Below, one piece after another: positions 1 to 6,778 of a stretch of DNA of 28,267 nt. How positions within the stretch are numbered: the first letter of the stretch is position 1; the number at the start of each line of letters is the position of its first letter. Source of the stretch: an uncultured Bacilli bacterium (GTDB lineage Bacteria; Bacillota_I; Bacilli_A; RF39; UBA660). A program made the translations under genes and the position numbers. A model generated the notes under the pieces. The model worked only from the letters and a program-made list of their open reading frames with translations. It did not search any database and was not told where the DNA came from. Location: positions 1 to 28,267 of the forward strand of contig CAKOMI010000016.1 of NCBI GenBank assembly GCA_934096605.1. The letters run 5' to 3'.

Positions 1-2
1 AA

Positions 3-104
3 CCATGGCATATTAGATACTTAGGTAGAGACATTGCTACTAAAGTGCATGATAAAAATATTACTTATGATGAATATATTGATTTATATCTTACTGAATA
101 TTAA
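3..104 (+). CDS. D-Ala-D-Ala carboxypeptidase (VanY family), C-terminal end only
   Basis: Partial gene: only the last 33 codons lie in the window, entering from the left edge in frame. The peptide begins PWHIRYLG and ends with a tail DEYIDLYLTEY. PWHxRY is the hallmark of VanY/DacB-type zinc D,D-carboxypeptidases, where the histidine is a zinc ligand, and a short helical tail of this kind normally closes the family. These enzymes trim the terminal D-alanine of peptidoglycan stem peptides outside the membrane. The stop is followed at once by a strong intrinsic terminator, so this gene ends its transcript and is separate from the minus-strand genes beyond. The family call rests on the one visible motif and the tail. 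Confidence 0.8.
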   Translation, partial: PWHIRYLGRDIATKVHDKNITYDEYIDLYLTEY

Positions 105-136
105 AAAAGTACCTGTGGCTGGTACTTTTATTTTTT
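105..136 (+). terminator. Intrinsic terminator after the VanY-type gene
   Basis: AAAAGTACC pairs perfectly with GGTACTTTT across a 7-base loop, followed by A and six T. It begins one base after the stop codon. Confidence 0.85.
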
Positions 137-224
137 GAAACTGATAAGATTATCTTAATTATAGTTTAAGTAGCTAAGTAATAGAGCATTTTTAATGTCT
201 TAGAAAGATAATACTCATCATAAA

Positions 225-428
225 ATTATTATGATGGTTCTTGAAGAGTACAATAGATTGATAAGGAAGAGTACAAACACTAGCTATGCTTGATATGGAC
301 AAAGATAATTTATTTAAATTATCTAAAACTGATAAGCTAGCAAAAAGTACTATGATAAACTTACGGAATTTAATACCAATCAATAATTTGTTGTGCAACT
401 CTCTAATGAAGAAAATCAAGAATACTAG
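225..428 (+). pseudogene. Possible decayed coding fragment, unidentified
   Basis: Three short stretches on the plus strand read like protein but in different frames: a piece with VLEEYNRLIRKS, a piece with NLFKLSKTDKLAKS, and a piece with YYDKLTEFNTNQ, stop, FVVQLSNEENQEY ending in TAG at about 428. The internal stop in the last piece could come from one CAA-to-TAA change. This looks like a small helical protein gene broken by frameshifts. I cannot name a family. It could also be chance in AT-rich DNA. The region from 137 to 453 holds nothing else I can support. Confidence 0.25.
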
Positions 429-455
429 GGGGCCTACTAAGCCCCACGTAGTATT
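421..455 (-). terminator. Hairpin closing the bacteriocin-like operon
   Basis: AATACTA pairs with TAGTATT and GGGGC with GCCCC around a 7-base loop, with a small internal bulge. It overlaps the stop codon of the second peptide gene. No long T run follows on the minus strand, so it may act as a weak terminator or as an mRNA-end stabiliser. Confidence 0.5.
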
Positions 456-618
456 AACAACGATTACGCGTTGAAAAAGCTCTATGAAGAGCACTACCAA
501 AAGCTTGACCCATTTCAAATAATAATGAGTAACCTCTTACTGCAGCACTTAGAAAAGCAGCAGTAATATTAATAGCGCCTCCTCTTATAGTTTGTAATTC
601 TTTTGCTTCTAAAGTCAT
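454..618 (-). CDS. Double-glycine-leader peptide 2 (bacteriocin-like precursor, 54 aa)
   Basis: A 54-residue peptide. Residues 1-14, MTLEAKELQTIRGG, form a textbook double-glycine leader with E7 and L8 at positions -8 and -7 and I11 at -4. The predicted mature peptide has 40 residues, starts AINITAAFLSAAVRG, is amphipathic and helix-prone, contains a GxxxG motif (GQAFG, residues 37-41) and ends in a basic tail TRNRC with one cysteine. The ribosome site AAAGGAG lies just before the ATG. It starts 15 bases after the first peptide gene and shares its leader design, so the two are probably co-expressed and processed by the C39 exporter upstream. Paired GxxxG peptides are typical of class IIb two-peptide bacteriocins. 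A signalling pheromone is the main alternative. No immunity gene is identified. Confidence 0.75.
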   Translation of the reverse strand: MTLEAKELQTIRGGAINITAAFLSAAVRGYSLLFEMGQAFGSALHRAFSTRNRC

Positions 619-633
619 AACTACTCCTTTCTA

Positions 634-777
634 TTACTTATTACAAGCAAGTGGTCTAAAAATGCCATCTAATGTTCCAAATAAAAACGTTAGAAATCCA
701 GCAGCCGCAGCACTTAGTAAAATCCAAGTAGACCCGCCACCTGTAGTGTGTACTAATTCTTCTTTAGTTAATAGCAT
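634..777 (-). CDS. Double-glycine-leader peptide 1 (bacteriocin-like precursor, 47 aa)
   Basis: A 47-residue peptide. Residues 1-14, MLLTKEELVHTTGG, match the double-glycine leader pattern, with E7 and L8 in the same places as in the neighbouring peptide. The predicted mature part has 33 residues: it opens GSTWILL, has an alanine-rich hydrophobic stretch SAAAAGFLTFLFG, a GxxxG motif (GTLDG, residues 34-38) and the tail RPLACNK. It has an excellent ribosome site, AAAGGAGGTGA, which overlaps the end of the exporter gene, only 14 bases upstream. This placement makes it the first substrate gene of the operon. The mature sequence would insert in membranes. The bacteriocin role is inference; the leader and the exporter linkage are seen directly. 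Confidence 0.8.
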   Translation of the reverse strand: MLLTKEELVHTTGGGSTWILLSAAAAGFLTFLFGTLDGIFRPLACNK

Positions 778-791
778 GTTATCACCTCCTT

Positions 792-2804
792 TCAAAGATT
801 AACTACAGAAACATTTTTAGTATCTAGTGCTTTATGACTTATATATATTGTCTTTTTATCTTTTAAAAAGTCTTGTAATTCATTGAATATTTGCATTTCC
901 ATCTTTACACCAACCTCACTTAAAGGCTCATCTAATAAATAAAGATTAGCTTTTTTATAGATGGTTCTTGCTAGTATTATCCTGTCTTTTTCACCTCCTG
1001 AAACAACTAAATCACTAATAAAAGTATCTAACTTAAAAGAACTTTTATTAATAAATTCATCTAACTTACAAATATTAATTACTTTATTTAATCTTTCAGC
1101 ATCAAATGGTTCATGAAATAAAATATTATCTTTAATAGACCCACTAATAATTTTTTCTTGTTGACTTAAATACACAATATTTTTTCTAATGTCTTTAAGA
1201 GGAATATTTTTTAACTCACAGTCATTTACTTTAATAGAGCCATCGTAATTTGTTAATTCTTTAATTAATATTTTTAATATGGTACTTTTCCCCTTACCAC
1301 TTGGGGCTTGTAAAACAGTAAAATTATTAGTTATTTTAAAGTTACAATTAGTTAAAACATAATAATAATTATTGTAAGTAAAACATACATTAGTAAAAGT
1401 AAGCGATTTTATTTTAAAAGAGTTACCATTTACTATGCTTTCCTCTTTCAAACTTAAATACTCATTAATTTTAGTAAAAATACCTTTCAAGTAATATAGT
1501 TTAGGTAAGTTAGCAACAAACTCTTTTAAAGGATAAACTAAGAATAAATAACAATTTTGGAAGGTAAAGAAATCTAAGATAGTTATTTTTGCTTGTATGT
1601 ATAATATAATTCCATAGAAATTTAAAAATAAGATAAGTAAATCTAAATAATTATTTTTTATCAAGTCTAGTATTTTTAAGACCTTAATAACTTTAACATT
1701 ATCATCTACTTTATTTTCTACCTTCTCTTTAATTATATTTTTTCTTAAAAGCTCTTTAGTTAAATGTTTAGTAGATGGTAAAATTTTTAATTCTTCTAAA
1801 ACAAAATCTTTCCAAGCTGCATTTTGATTCATATACTTAATAAATAGATAATAACTTCTTTTACTTGTTAATATACCTATAACAAGATATAATCCTAAAC
1901 CTAAGTATAGTAGTAATAGTAAAATCTTATTTATTTTACCTAGTATTAAACTTGCTATAATAATTAAAATAAGTTCTAAAATAATATTTAAGACTAGTTC
2001 TATTATGGTATCTAACATTTCTTCTGTCTCTTCTACTCGACTTAATATTTCGCCATCTTGATAAGATTTAGTCTTTTTAAGTGGTAAAAATAATATGTGC
2101 GTTAAAAACTTAGATAAAAGATATTTGGAAGATTTTTGTTTTAATTTTAACTTTGATATTGTTAAGATTAACTCCAAAATAGTTTTTACAATAAATATTA
2201 AAAGGAAAGTACTTGATATCACTAAAATATTATTTAAATCTTTAATTTCTAAAATTATCCTTGGATATAAATCAATAATAATTGTTAATATTGAAAGACT
2301 AAATGCTAAAAATAAGATATTGACTAACAAGAATATATTATTTTTTAAGAAAGGATACATATGAGTTTTTATCTTATTTTCTTTAGCAAACTTAGGTATT
2401 TCATATATTGGTGAAGCTATGATAGCAATCCCATCCCAGTAACGCATAAACTCTTCAGTACTAATCTTTCTCATACCTAAAGCGGGATCACTAATTTTAA
2501 AACCTTTTTTAGTTGTTTCTTTTATGACTATAAAATGTTCTAAACCATTAGGCATTTTAAAGTGAGCGATGGCTGGTAATGGCCATTTGTTACTTTGTAA
2601 ATCTTTAATTGTTAAACGCATTCCATAAGCATCAAAATTATATTTTTTTAGAGTTTTAACTAATTCATAAGCATTAGTTCCAAATGTATTAGTGTTCGTG
2701 TCATCTCGTAATTGTTCAATAGGCACAAAGCCTTTGTAATGACTAATTATTTCACTTAAACATGTAACACCACAGTCTAATAAGTCTCGTTGTAATCTTG
2801 GCAT
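792..2804 (-). CDS. Peptidase-containing ABC transporter (C39 bacteriocin processing and export)
   Basis: One polypeptide with three parts, numbered from the ATG at 2804. Residues 1-140 are a C39 cysteine peptidase: Q5, C11 in DCGVTC, H90 in EHFIVI and D106 in SDPALG form the expected catalytic set. Residues about 155-430 carry the membrane helices. Residues about 465-670 are the ATPase: P-loop APSGKGKST (500-508), Q-loop SQQ, signature VSGGEK (601-606), Walker B LYLLDEP (621-627) and a SHK switch histidine (657). The family removes double-glycine leaders and exports the mature peptide. The start at 2804 is chosen because GGAGGT lies 10 bases upstream; an in-frame ATG at 2837 lacks a site. 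The first P-loop glycine is alanine, and the usual A after DCGV is T. No HlyD-type accessory gene is visible nearby. Confidence 0.93.
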   Translation of the reverse strand: MPRLQRDLLDCGVTCLSEIISHYKGFVPIEQLRDDTNTNTFGTNAYELVKTLKKYNFDAYGMRLTIKDLQSNKWPLPAIAHFKMPNGLEHFIVIKETTKKGFKISDPALGMRKISTEEFMRYWDGIAIIASPIYEIPKFAKENKIKTHMYPFLKNNIFLLVNILFLAFSLSILTIIIDLYPRIILEIKDLNNILVISSTFLLIFIVKTILELILTISKLKLKQKSSKYLLSKFLTHILFLPLKKTKSYQDGEILSRVEETEEMLDTIIELVLNIILELILIIIASLILGKINKILLLLLYLGLGLYLVIGILTSKRSYYLFIKYMNQNAAWKDFVLEELKILPSTKHLTKELLRKNIIKEKVENKVDDNVKVIKVLKILDLIKNNYLDLLILFLNFYGIILYIQAKITILDFFTFQNCYLFLVYPLKEFVANLPKLYYLKGIFTKINEYLSLKEESIVNGNSFKIKSLTFTNVCFTYNNYYYVLTNCNFKITNNFTVLQAPSGKGKSTILKILIKELTNYDGSIKVNDCELKNIPLKDIRKNIVYLSQQEKIISGSIKDNILFHEPFDAERLNKVINICKLDEFINKSSFKLDTFISDLVVSGGEKDRIILARTIYKKANLYLLDEPLSEVGVKMEMQIFNELQDFLKDKKTIYISHKALDTKNVSVVNL

Positions 2805-2865
2805 ATCTAAAAGTACCTCCCACTTATATATATACACGGCGACTACCCGATTTTCTTTTTTTTTG

Positions 2866-2897
2866 CAAAAAAAAATAAACTTTTTTGTTTATTTTTT
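2866..2897 (-). terminator. Intrinsic terminator of the CmpB-like gene
   Basis: A perfect 11-bp stem (AAAAAATAAAC with GTTTATTTTTT) around TTTTTG, running into a long T tract on the minus strand. The stop codon of the upstream gene lies inside the stem. It separates that gene from the exporter operon. Confidence 0.75.
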
Positions 2898-3632
2898 ACT
2901 TTTTCGGTGTTTTTGCTTCCTTTTAGCCTTCTCATTAGAAGAAATTTTCTTCATAATTTCAAATTCTTTCTCATTACTTTTTAAGATATTAGGAAATGAC
3001 TTTAAAAGCCTTTTTGGATAACGTTTTAACTTTTTTAATCTTTTTTGTAACTGTTTTTCTAACATACCCGGTATTTTGGCAAGCTTATCATTTTTAAGTT
3101 CTTCAACAACAATTAATCTATTACGTAAATTATACGCTATGACACAAGAATATATAGTGTCGGCAATAAACAAAATAAAGCAAACAATACTTAAAATATA
3201 TAAAGCTATATCTTTCATTTCTAAAAACATATTAGTTACTAATGGATCTAAATAAATAACTACTAAAGGTGTACCAATAGCAAAACAAAGTGAATTTTTT
3301 AAACAGACATAGCCACTGATATTAAGCTTTTCATTACTATAATCCCACCATTTATTATGGAATATTTCTTCTAATATCCAAGCCGTAATATACTCTAATA
3401 AAGAGGTAATAAGCATACCCAAGATAGTTAAAAGAATAACATTATCCTTTAAATTATGCAAAGCCCAAGTTATAGCAAGGCAGCCAAACCCATAAATAGG
3501 AATCCAAGGACCACATAAAAAACCACGATTAGTTAGTTTTCTATCAATAATCCCACACATTACCATTTCAAAAACGTAACCTAAGATACTAAACATAATA
3601 AATTTCATAAATATTAACGAAACTGTATACAT
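2889..3632 (-). CDS. CmpB-like membrane protein (PF06541, 'putative ABC-transporter type IV')
   Basis: A 247-residue membrane protein with about five or six hydrophobic helices in residues 1-170 and a very basic tail (KAKRKQKHRKSKK) that should be cytoplasmic. The order of motifs NRGFLCGPWIPIYGFG, LEYITAWILEEIFHNKWWDYS and LKNSLCFAIG is characteristic of the CmpB family, which is widespread in Firmicutes and has no settled biochemical role. Homologues are usually about 150-250 residues, so the length is normal apart from the long charged tail. It has its own promoter and terminator, so a link to the peptide exporter downstream is not implied. Membrane placement and family are well supported; function is unknown. 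Confidence 0.8.
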   Translation of the reverse strand: MYTVSLIFMKFIMFSILGYVFEMVMCGIIDRKLTNRGFLCGPWIPIYGFGCLAITWALHNLKDNVILLTILGMLITSLLEYITAWILEEIFHNKWWDYSNEKLNISGYVCLKNSLCFAIGTPLVVIYLDPLVTNMFLEMKDIALYILSIVCFILFIADTIYSCVIAYNLRNRLIVVEELKNDKLAKIPGMLEKQLQKRLKKLKRYPKRLLKSFPNILKSNEKEFEIMKKISSNEKAKRKQKHRKSKK

Positions 3633-3657
3633 ATTCCACCACTTTCACGTTATACCT

Positions 3658-3666
3658 ATTATAGCA
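3658..3666 (-). promoter_or_regulatory. Extended -10 promoter for the CmpB-like gene
   Basis: Minus strand reads TGCTATAAT, an exact extended -10 for the housekeeping sigma factor, 25 bases upstream of the start codon. No good -35 is seen. Confidence 0.5.
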
Positions 3667-3684
3667 TATTCTCTAATTTTTTAT

Positions 3685-3713
3685 GTAATAAATTTTATAT
3701 CTGAACATACAAT
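3685..3713 (+). promoter_or_regulatory. Sigma-E-type promoter upstream of spoIIIAH
   Basis: GTAATAA, a 14-base gap, then CATACAAT. The -10 is identical to the Bacillus sigma-E consensus CATACAAT and the upstream box fits its loose ATA-centred -35. The predicted start point is about 15 bases before the GGAGGG ribosome site of the SpoIIIAH-like gene, a mother-cell gene under sigma-E in Bacillus. Confidence 0.6.
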
Positions 3714-3735
3714 TATTAATAGATATGGAGGGTAT

Positions 3736-4239
3736 ATGATAAATAAACAAAGTGTATGGTTTGTAACCTTATTTAGTTTAATTTTAGTTTTATCAATTTA
3801 CTATGTTACAATGAGCGATAATAGTTTGAAAGGAATTCTTGATAATGCAACTTCTACTAATACTGAAACTGTTAACGCTAATGTATCAGAAAGCTCTTTA
3901 CTAGTCTCTTTAAGAGTAAGTGAAGATGAAAGTGTTTTAAAAGAAATGGAAAATTTACAATCAATATTACTTGATACCAAAAAAACAAGTGATGAAAAAA
4001 ATGAGGCTTATAATTCATTAGTAAAATTAAATGAAAAGAAAGCTTTAGAAGAGAAAATCGAAAAGAAAATAAAAGATGATTTTGAACTAGAATCTTTTGC
4101 TAAGATAAAAGATGATACAATATCAATTACAGTGTTAAAAAATGATCATTCTAGTTCTATTGCTAATTCAATAATTAGCTCAATTAATGAAATCACTGGT
4201 AATGACAAGTATATCACTGTTAAATTTCAAACCTCATAA
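3736..4239 (+). CDS. spoIIIAH: Stage III sporulation protein AH-like (SpoIIIAH)
   Basis: A 167-residue protein with one N-terminal membrane anchor (about residues 7-26), a low-complexity linker, an acidic/basic helical region (about 55-115) and a C-terminal alpha/beta domain (about 116-166) with ASISSINEITG-like ring-building features. This is the SpoIIIAH plan: it is anchored in the mother-cell membrane and its YscJ/FliF-like domain binds SpoIIQ across the intermembrane space of the engulfed forespore. It is shorter than the Bacillus protein (about 218 residues). The rest of the spoIIIA operon is not here; instead the gene sits directly before gerE and gerM. It has a GGAGGG ribosome site and a sigma-E-like promoter. 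The family is supported by architecture, anchor and context. Confidence 0.75.
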   Translation: MINKQSVWFVTLFSLILVLSIYYVTMSDNSLKGILDNATSTNTETVNANVSESSLLVSLRVSEDESVLKEMENLQSILLDTKKTSDEKNEAYNSLVKLNEKKALEEKIEKKIKDDFELESFAKIKDDTISITVLKNDHSSSIANSIISSINEITGNDKYITVKFQTS

Positions 4240-4240
4240 G

Positions 4241-4268
4241 AACAATTGCTAAATTCTTTCATAAACTA
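4241..4268 (+). promoter_or_regulatory. Sigma-K-type promoter upstream of gerE
   Basis: AAC, a 16-base gap, then CATAAACTA. This matches the sigma-K rule (AC near -35 and CATANNNTA at -10) and lies 28 bases before the gerE start, just after the spoIIIAH stop. In Bacillus gerE is transcribed by sigma-K. Confidence 0.55.
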
Positions 4269-4296
4269 CTATAAGTGTTTATGGAAGGAGATAGAA

Positions 4297-4500
4297 ATGG
4301 GCAAAATATTAACAAATAGAGAAAAAGAGGTTTTTGATTATTTAATAAAAAATTATTCGACTAAAAAAATTGCTAAAATTCTTGGTATTAGTGAAAAAAC
4401 TGTCCGCAACCACGTATCTAATGCCATGCAAAAGCTTGGTGTTAATGGCCGGGCAGCGGCCGTAATTGAATTAGTCAAACTAGGTGAAATTAAAATTTAA
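4297..4500 (+). CDS. gerE: Spore-formation transcription factor GerE (LuxR-type HTH)
   Basis: A 67-residue protein that is a single LuxR/FixJ-type helix-turn-helix with no receiver domain, as in GerE (74 residues in Bacillus). The motif set LTNREKEVFDYL, GISEKTVRNHVSNAMQKLGV and a tail AVIELVKLGEI is very close to Bacillus GerE, including the DNA-reading helix. GerE dimers bind near sigma-K promoters late in sporulation and activate or repress coat genes. The start at 4297 follows GGAAGGAG by a normal gap and matches the family length; the frame is open back to 4246 but that adds an unlikely 17 residues. It sits between spoIIIAH and gerM, and gerE-gerM proximity is also seen in Bacillus. Ends in an intrinsic terminator. 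Confidence 0.92.
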   Translation: MGKILTNREKEVFDYLIKNYSTKKIAKILGISEKTVRNHVSNAMQKLGVNGRAAAVIELVKLGEIKI

Positions 4501-4526
4501 AGAAAGAAGCATACTTTCTTTTTTTT
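4499..4526 (+). terminator. Intrinsic terminator after gerE
   Basis: AAAGAAAG pairs with CTTTCTTT around AAGCATA, followed by a T tract. The stem begins inside the gerE stop codon. Confidence 0.75.
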
Positions 4527-4536
4527 ATCATAAAAT
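4509..4536 (+). promoter_or_regulatory. Possible sigma-E-type promoter for gerM
   Basis: GCATACT, a 13-base gap, then CATAAAAT (7 of 8 to the sigma-E -10). It overlaps the gerE terminator, and the predicted start point leaves a leader of only about 10 bases before the GTG. Bacillus gerM is a sigma-E gene, which is why I list it, but the match is weaker than the spoIIIAH one. Confidence 0.3.
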
Positions 4537-4552
4537 TTATTAGGTGATTAAT

Positions 4553-5446
4553 GTGTTAAAAAATTGTGCTAAAAGAAAACTTTTGATTACCGGTTTTGCT
4601 TTTCTTATTTTTCTTATTACTTTATCAATCCCTAAAAATGAAGAAAGAATTAAAAATATAGATGTTACTTATTTACAAGGAATACCAAGACCTATTTATG
4701 TTGCTAATAAAGATGAATATATTTCTAGAATAACTCTAGCTTTTAAGAGCAGCGATCCTCTAGAGTTAGTTAGAGAAACAATTAGCTTTTTAACAATAGG
4801 TAGTGAAAAAAATGCTTATTTACCTAATAATTTTTATGCTGTAATTCCAAGAGATACTAAAATATTAAATATGGACTTACAAGATGAAACTTTAAAAATT
4901 GATTTTAGTAAAGATTTATTAAACACTAATAATACAAAAAAGATGATTGAAGCAATTATTTATTCTTTAACAGAAATTACAGGCATTAAAAAAGTTATTA
5001 TATACATTGATGGTAAGTTATTAAATGAAACAATTAATAGCACCCTACCTAGTACTTTAACAAGAGATATTGGCATTAATACTTTATATGATATAGATAG
5101 TTTAAAAAATATAAGTAAAACTACAGTGTATTATAGTGCTACCGATAATGATTTAAATTATTATGTTCCTGTTACCCTTTTAAGTAATGATAATAAGGAT
5201 AAACTTGAGGTTATTATTGAAAGACTTAAATCAAGACCTTTTGTAAAAACTAATTTAATGAGCTATTTAAACACCACAGCTGTTCTTAATAATTATGAAT
5301 ATAAAGGTGATAAGTTATTACTTAGTTTTAATGAATCTTTATATCAAGGCTTATTAAATGATGAATTAAAAGAAATTGTTAATTATTCGTTAGTTTTATC
5401 AATAAAGGATTCGTTAGACGTAAGTGAGGTCATAATAAAAGAATAA
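4553..5446 (+). CDS. gerM: Sporulation/germination lipoprotein-type protein GerM, two GerMN domains
   Basis: A 297-residue protein with an N-terminal membrane segment (about residues 8-27) and two GerMN-type domains: about 60-165 with PNNFYAVIPRDTKILN and the LTEITGIKKVIIYIDG strand-helix-strand core, and about 190-297 with VYYSATDNDLNYYVPVT. GerM helps assemble the SpoIIIA-SpoIIQ channel between mother cell and forespore, so its presence two genes from a SpoIIIAH-like gene is functionally sensible. The start is GTG at 4553, with TAGGTGA five to six bases upstream; a GTG at 4544 is possible but would overlap that site. No lipobox cysteine is seen after the anchor, unlike the Bacillus lipoprotein. 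Somewhat shorter than Bacillus GerM (about 366 residues). Confidence 0.85.
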   Translation: MLKNCAKRKLLITGFAFLIFLITLSIPKNEERIKNIDVTYLQGIPRPIYVANKDEYISRITLAFKSSDPLELVRETISFLTIGSEKNAYLPNNFYAVIPRDTKILNMDLQDETLKIDFSKDLLNTNNTKKMIEAIIYSLTEITGIKKVIIYIDGKLLNETINSTLPSTLTRDIGINTLYDIDSLKNISKTTVYYSATDNDLNYYVPVTLLSNDNKDKLEVIIERLKSRPFVKTNLMSYLNTTAVLNNYEYKGDKLLLSFNESLYQGLLNDELKEIVNYSLVLSIKDSLDVSEVIIKE

Positions 5447-5471
5447 GACAACATTAAGCATCTTATTCTTC
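5438..5471. terminator. Hairpin between convergent gerM and DUF1653 genes
   Basis: AAGAATAAGA pairs perfectly with TCTTATTCTT around a 12-base loop. Both stop codons lie in the two arms, so it could end transcription from both sides. T runs are poor. Confidence 0.5.
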
Positions 5472-5708
5472 AATATATTCAAAACGATATTTTTGGGTTA
5501 CATTTGGATATTTTTCGTGATCAACCTCGGATAAAAACATACTTTTTGGTCTTGCATAAATACCAGGTTTATGATTATCTGTTTTTGATGTACAACAATA
5601 TATGACTAAATCTTCTAAAGTTTCACTATGCTTAGCAATAGTTATGACATAAGCAATTGAGCCTTTAAAGTGTTTATAAGCTCCACCTATTACAATTTCT
5701 CTATCCAT
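5463..5708 (-). CDS. DUF1653 family protein
   Basis: An 81-residue protein of the DUF1653 family: it opens with a GGAYKHFKG block, has the conserved AKHSETLEDLVIY core and a PKSMFLSEV segment. These are small all-beta proteins of unknown function, often found alone or next to housekeeping genes. Its ATG shares one base with the ftsZ stop (TAATG), so it is translationally coupled to ftsZ and is the last gene of the ftsA operon here. The tail is short and ordinary. Family assignment is firm; role is unknown. Confidence 0.85.
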   Translation of the reverse strand: MDREIVIGGAYKHFKGSIAYVITIAKHSETLEDLVIYCCTSKTDNHKPGIYARPKSMFLSEVDHEKYPNVTQKYRFEYIEE

Positions 5709-6763
5709 TAGTACGTATCCTTACTTCTTAGAAATGATGGAATATCAAATTCCGTAGTATCGTCTTCATCTAATCTTCTTTTTGGCATATCATCTTCATC
5801 ATTTTTTTCATCTTTACCATCAAAACCAGTAGCAATAACAGTAACGATAACTTCATCAGTTAAGTTAGAGTTAGGAATAGCACCAAAGATAATATTGATA
5901 TCACTATTAGCAGCTTCTCTTACGGTTTCAACGGCATCTTCAATTTCAAACAATGTTAATGAGTCACCGCCAGTTATATTAATAATAGCATCCGTAGCTC
6001 CATCGATAGTAGTTTCAAGTAACGCACTAGATACAGCTTGACGAGCTGCTTCAACTGCTCTATTATCACCAATACCCATACCAATACCAATTAAAGCTGT
6101 ACCAGATTTTTCCATAACTGTTTTAATATCAGCGAAGTCTAGGTTAACAATACCAGTAACGGCAATTAAATCAGATATTGATTGTACACCACGGTGTAAA
6201 ACATTATCAACCTCTTTAAAAGCATCTTGGAATGTTGTTGTTTTATCAATAATATCTCTTAATCTATCATTTGGAATAATTATTAATGTATCAACATGTT
6301 TTTTTAACTCTTCTAAGCCTACTAAGGCATGCTCCATTCTTCTTTTACCTTCAAATCTAAATGGTTTAGTAACAATACCAACAGTTAAAGCTCCAGTTTC
6401 TTGGGCAATCTCAGCAATGATAGGTGCTGCCCCTGTACCAGTTCCACCACCAAGACCACAAGCAACAAAAACCATGTCGGCTCCTTTTACAGCTTCTTCT
6501 ATTTCTTTTTTACTTTCTAAAGCTGCTTCACGACCAACCTCAGGGTTTGACCCAGCTCCACGACCACCTGTAATATTAGCCCCAATTTGAATTTTATTAG
6601 TAGCTTTAGAAGCATTTAAAACTTGTAAATCAGTATTTACAACGTAAAATTCAACTCCTTGTACTCCTTCTTCTATCATTCTGTTAACCGCGTTATTACC
6701 ACCGCCACCAACACCAAACACTTTTATTTTTGCAATTGGATCAATTTTTAAACTTCCATCCAT
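5708..6763 (-). CDS. ftsZ: Cell division GTPase FtsZ
   Basis: A 351-residue tubulin-like GTPase that polymerises into the division ring on the inner face of the membrane. Visible features: the N-terminal nucleotide loop GVGGGGNNAVNRM (about 17-29), the tubulin signature GGGTGTG (105-111), the T7 loop NLDFADI (about 207-213) and the C-terminal binding peptide FDIPSFLRSK (339-348) after an acidic linker of about 25 residues. That last peptide recruits FtsA. The linker is short compared with many Bacilli. A strong ribosome site, AAAGGAGGGT, precedes the ATG, 15 bases after ftsA. Operon order ftsA-ftsZ is the usual one. Confidence 0.98.
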   Translation of the reverse strand: MDGSLKIDPIAKIKVFGVGGGGNNAVNRMIEEGVQGVEFYVVNTDLQVLNASKATNKIQIGANITGGRGAGSNPEVGREAALESKKEIEEAVKGADMVFVACGLGGGTGTGAAPIIAEIAQETGALTVGIVTKPFRFEGKRRMEHALVGLEELKKHVDTLIIIPNDRLRDIIDKTTTFQDAFKEVDNVLHRGVQSISDLIAVTGIVNLDFADIKTVMEKSGTALIGIGMGIGDNRAVEAARQAVSSALLETTIDGATDAIINITGGDSLTLFEIEDAVETVREAANSDINIIFGAIPNSNLTDEVIVTVIATGFDGKDEKNDEDDMPKRRLDEDDTTEFDIPSFLRSKDTY

Positions 6764-6778
6764 TGTTTATACCCTCCT

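Noticed and set aside
192..518. A 108-codon hydrophobic minus-strand frame overlapping peptide gene 2, possible immunity protein
   Set aside because: It begins with TTG inside the peptide gene, has no ribosome site, and runs opposite the decayed plus-strand sequence. It looks like a chance frame.
2095..2364. Plus-strand frame of 89 codons inside the exporter gene
   Set aside because: It is a shadow of the exporter in AT-rich membrane-helix codons, with no ribosome site and no family features.
2838..2865. GC-rich block CGGCGACTACCCG upstream of the exporter as an operator
   Set aside because: Only three-base inverted ends (CGG/CCG). It stands out in AT-rich DNA but I cannot support a binding site.
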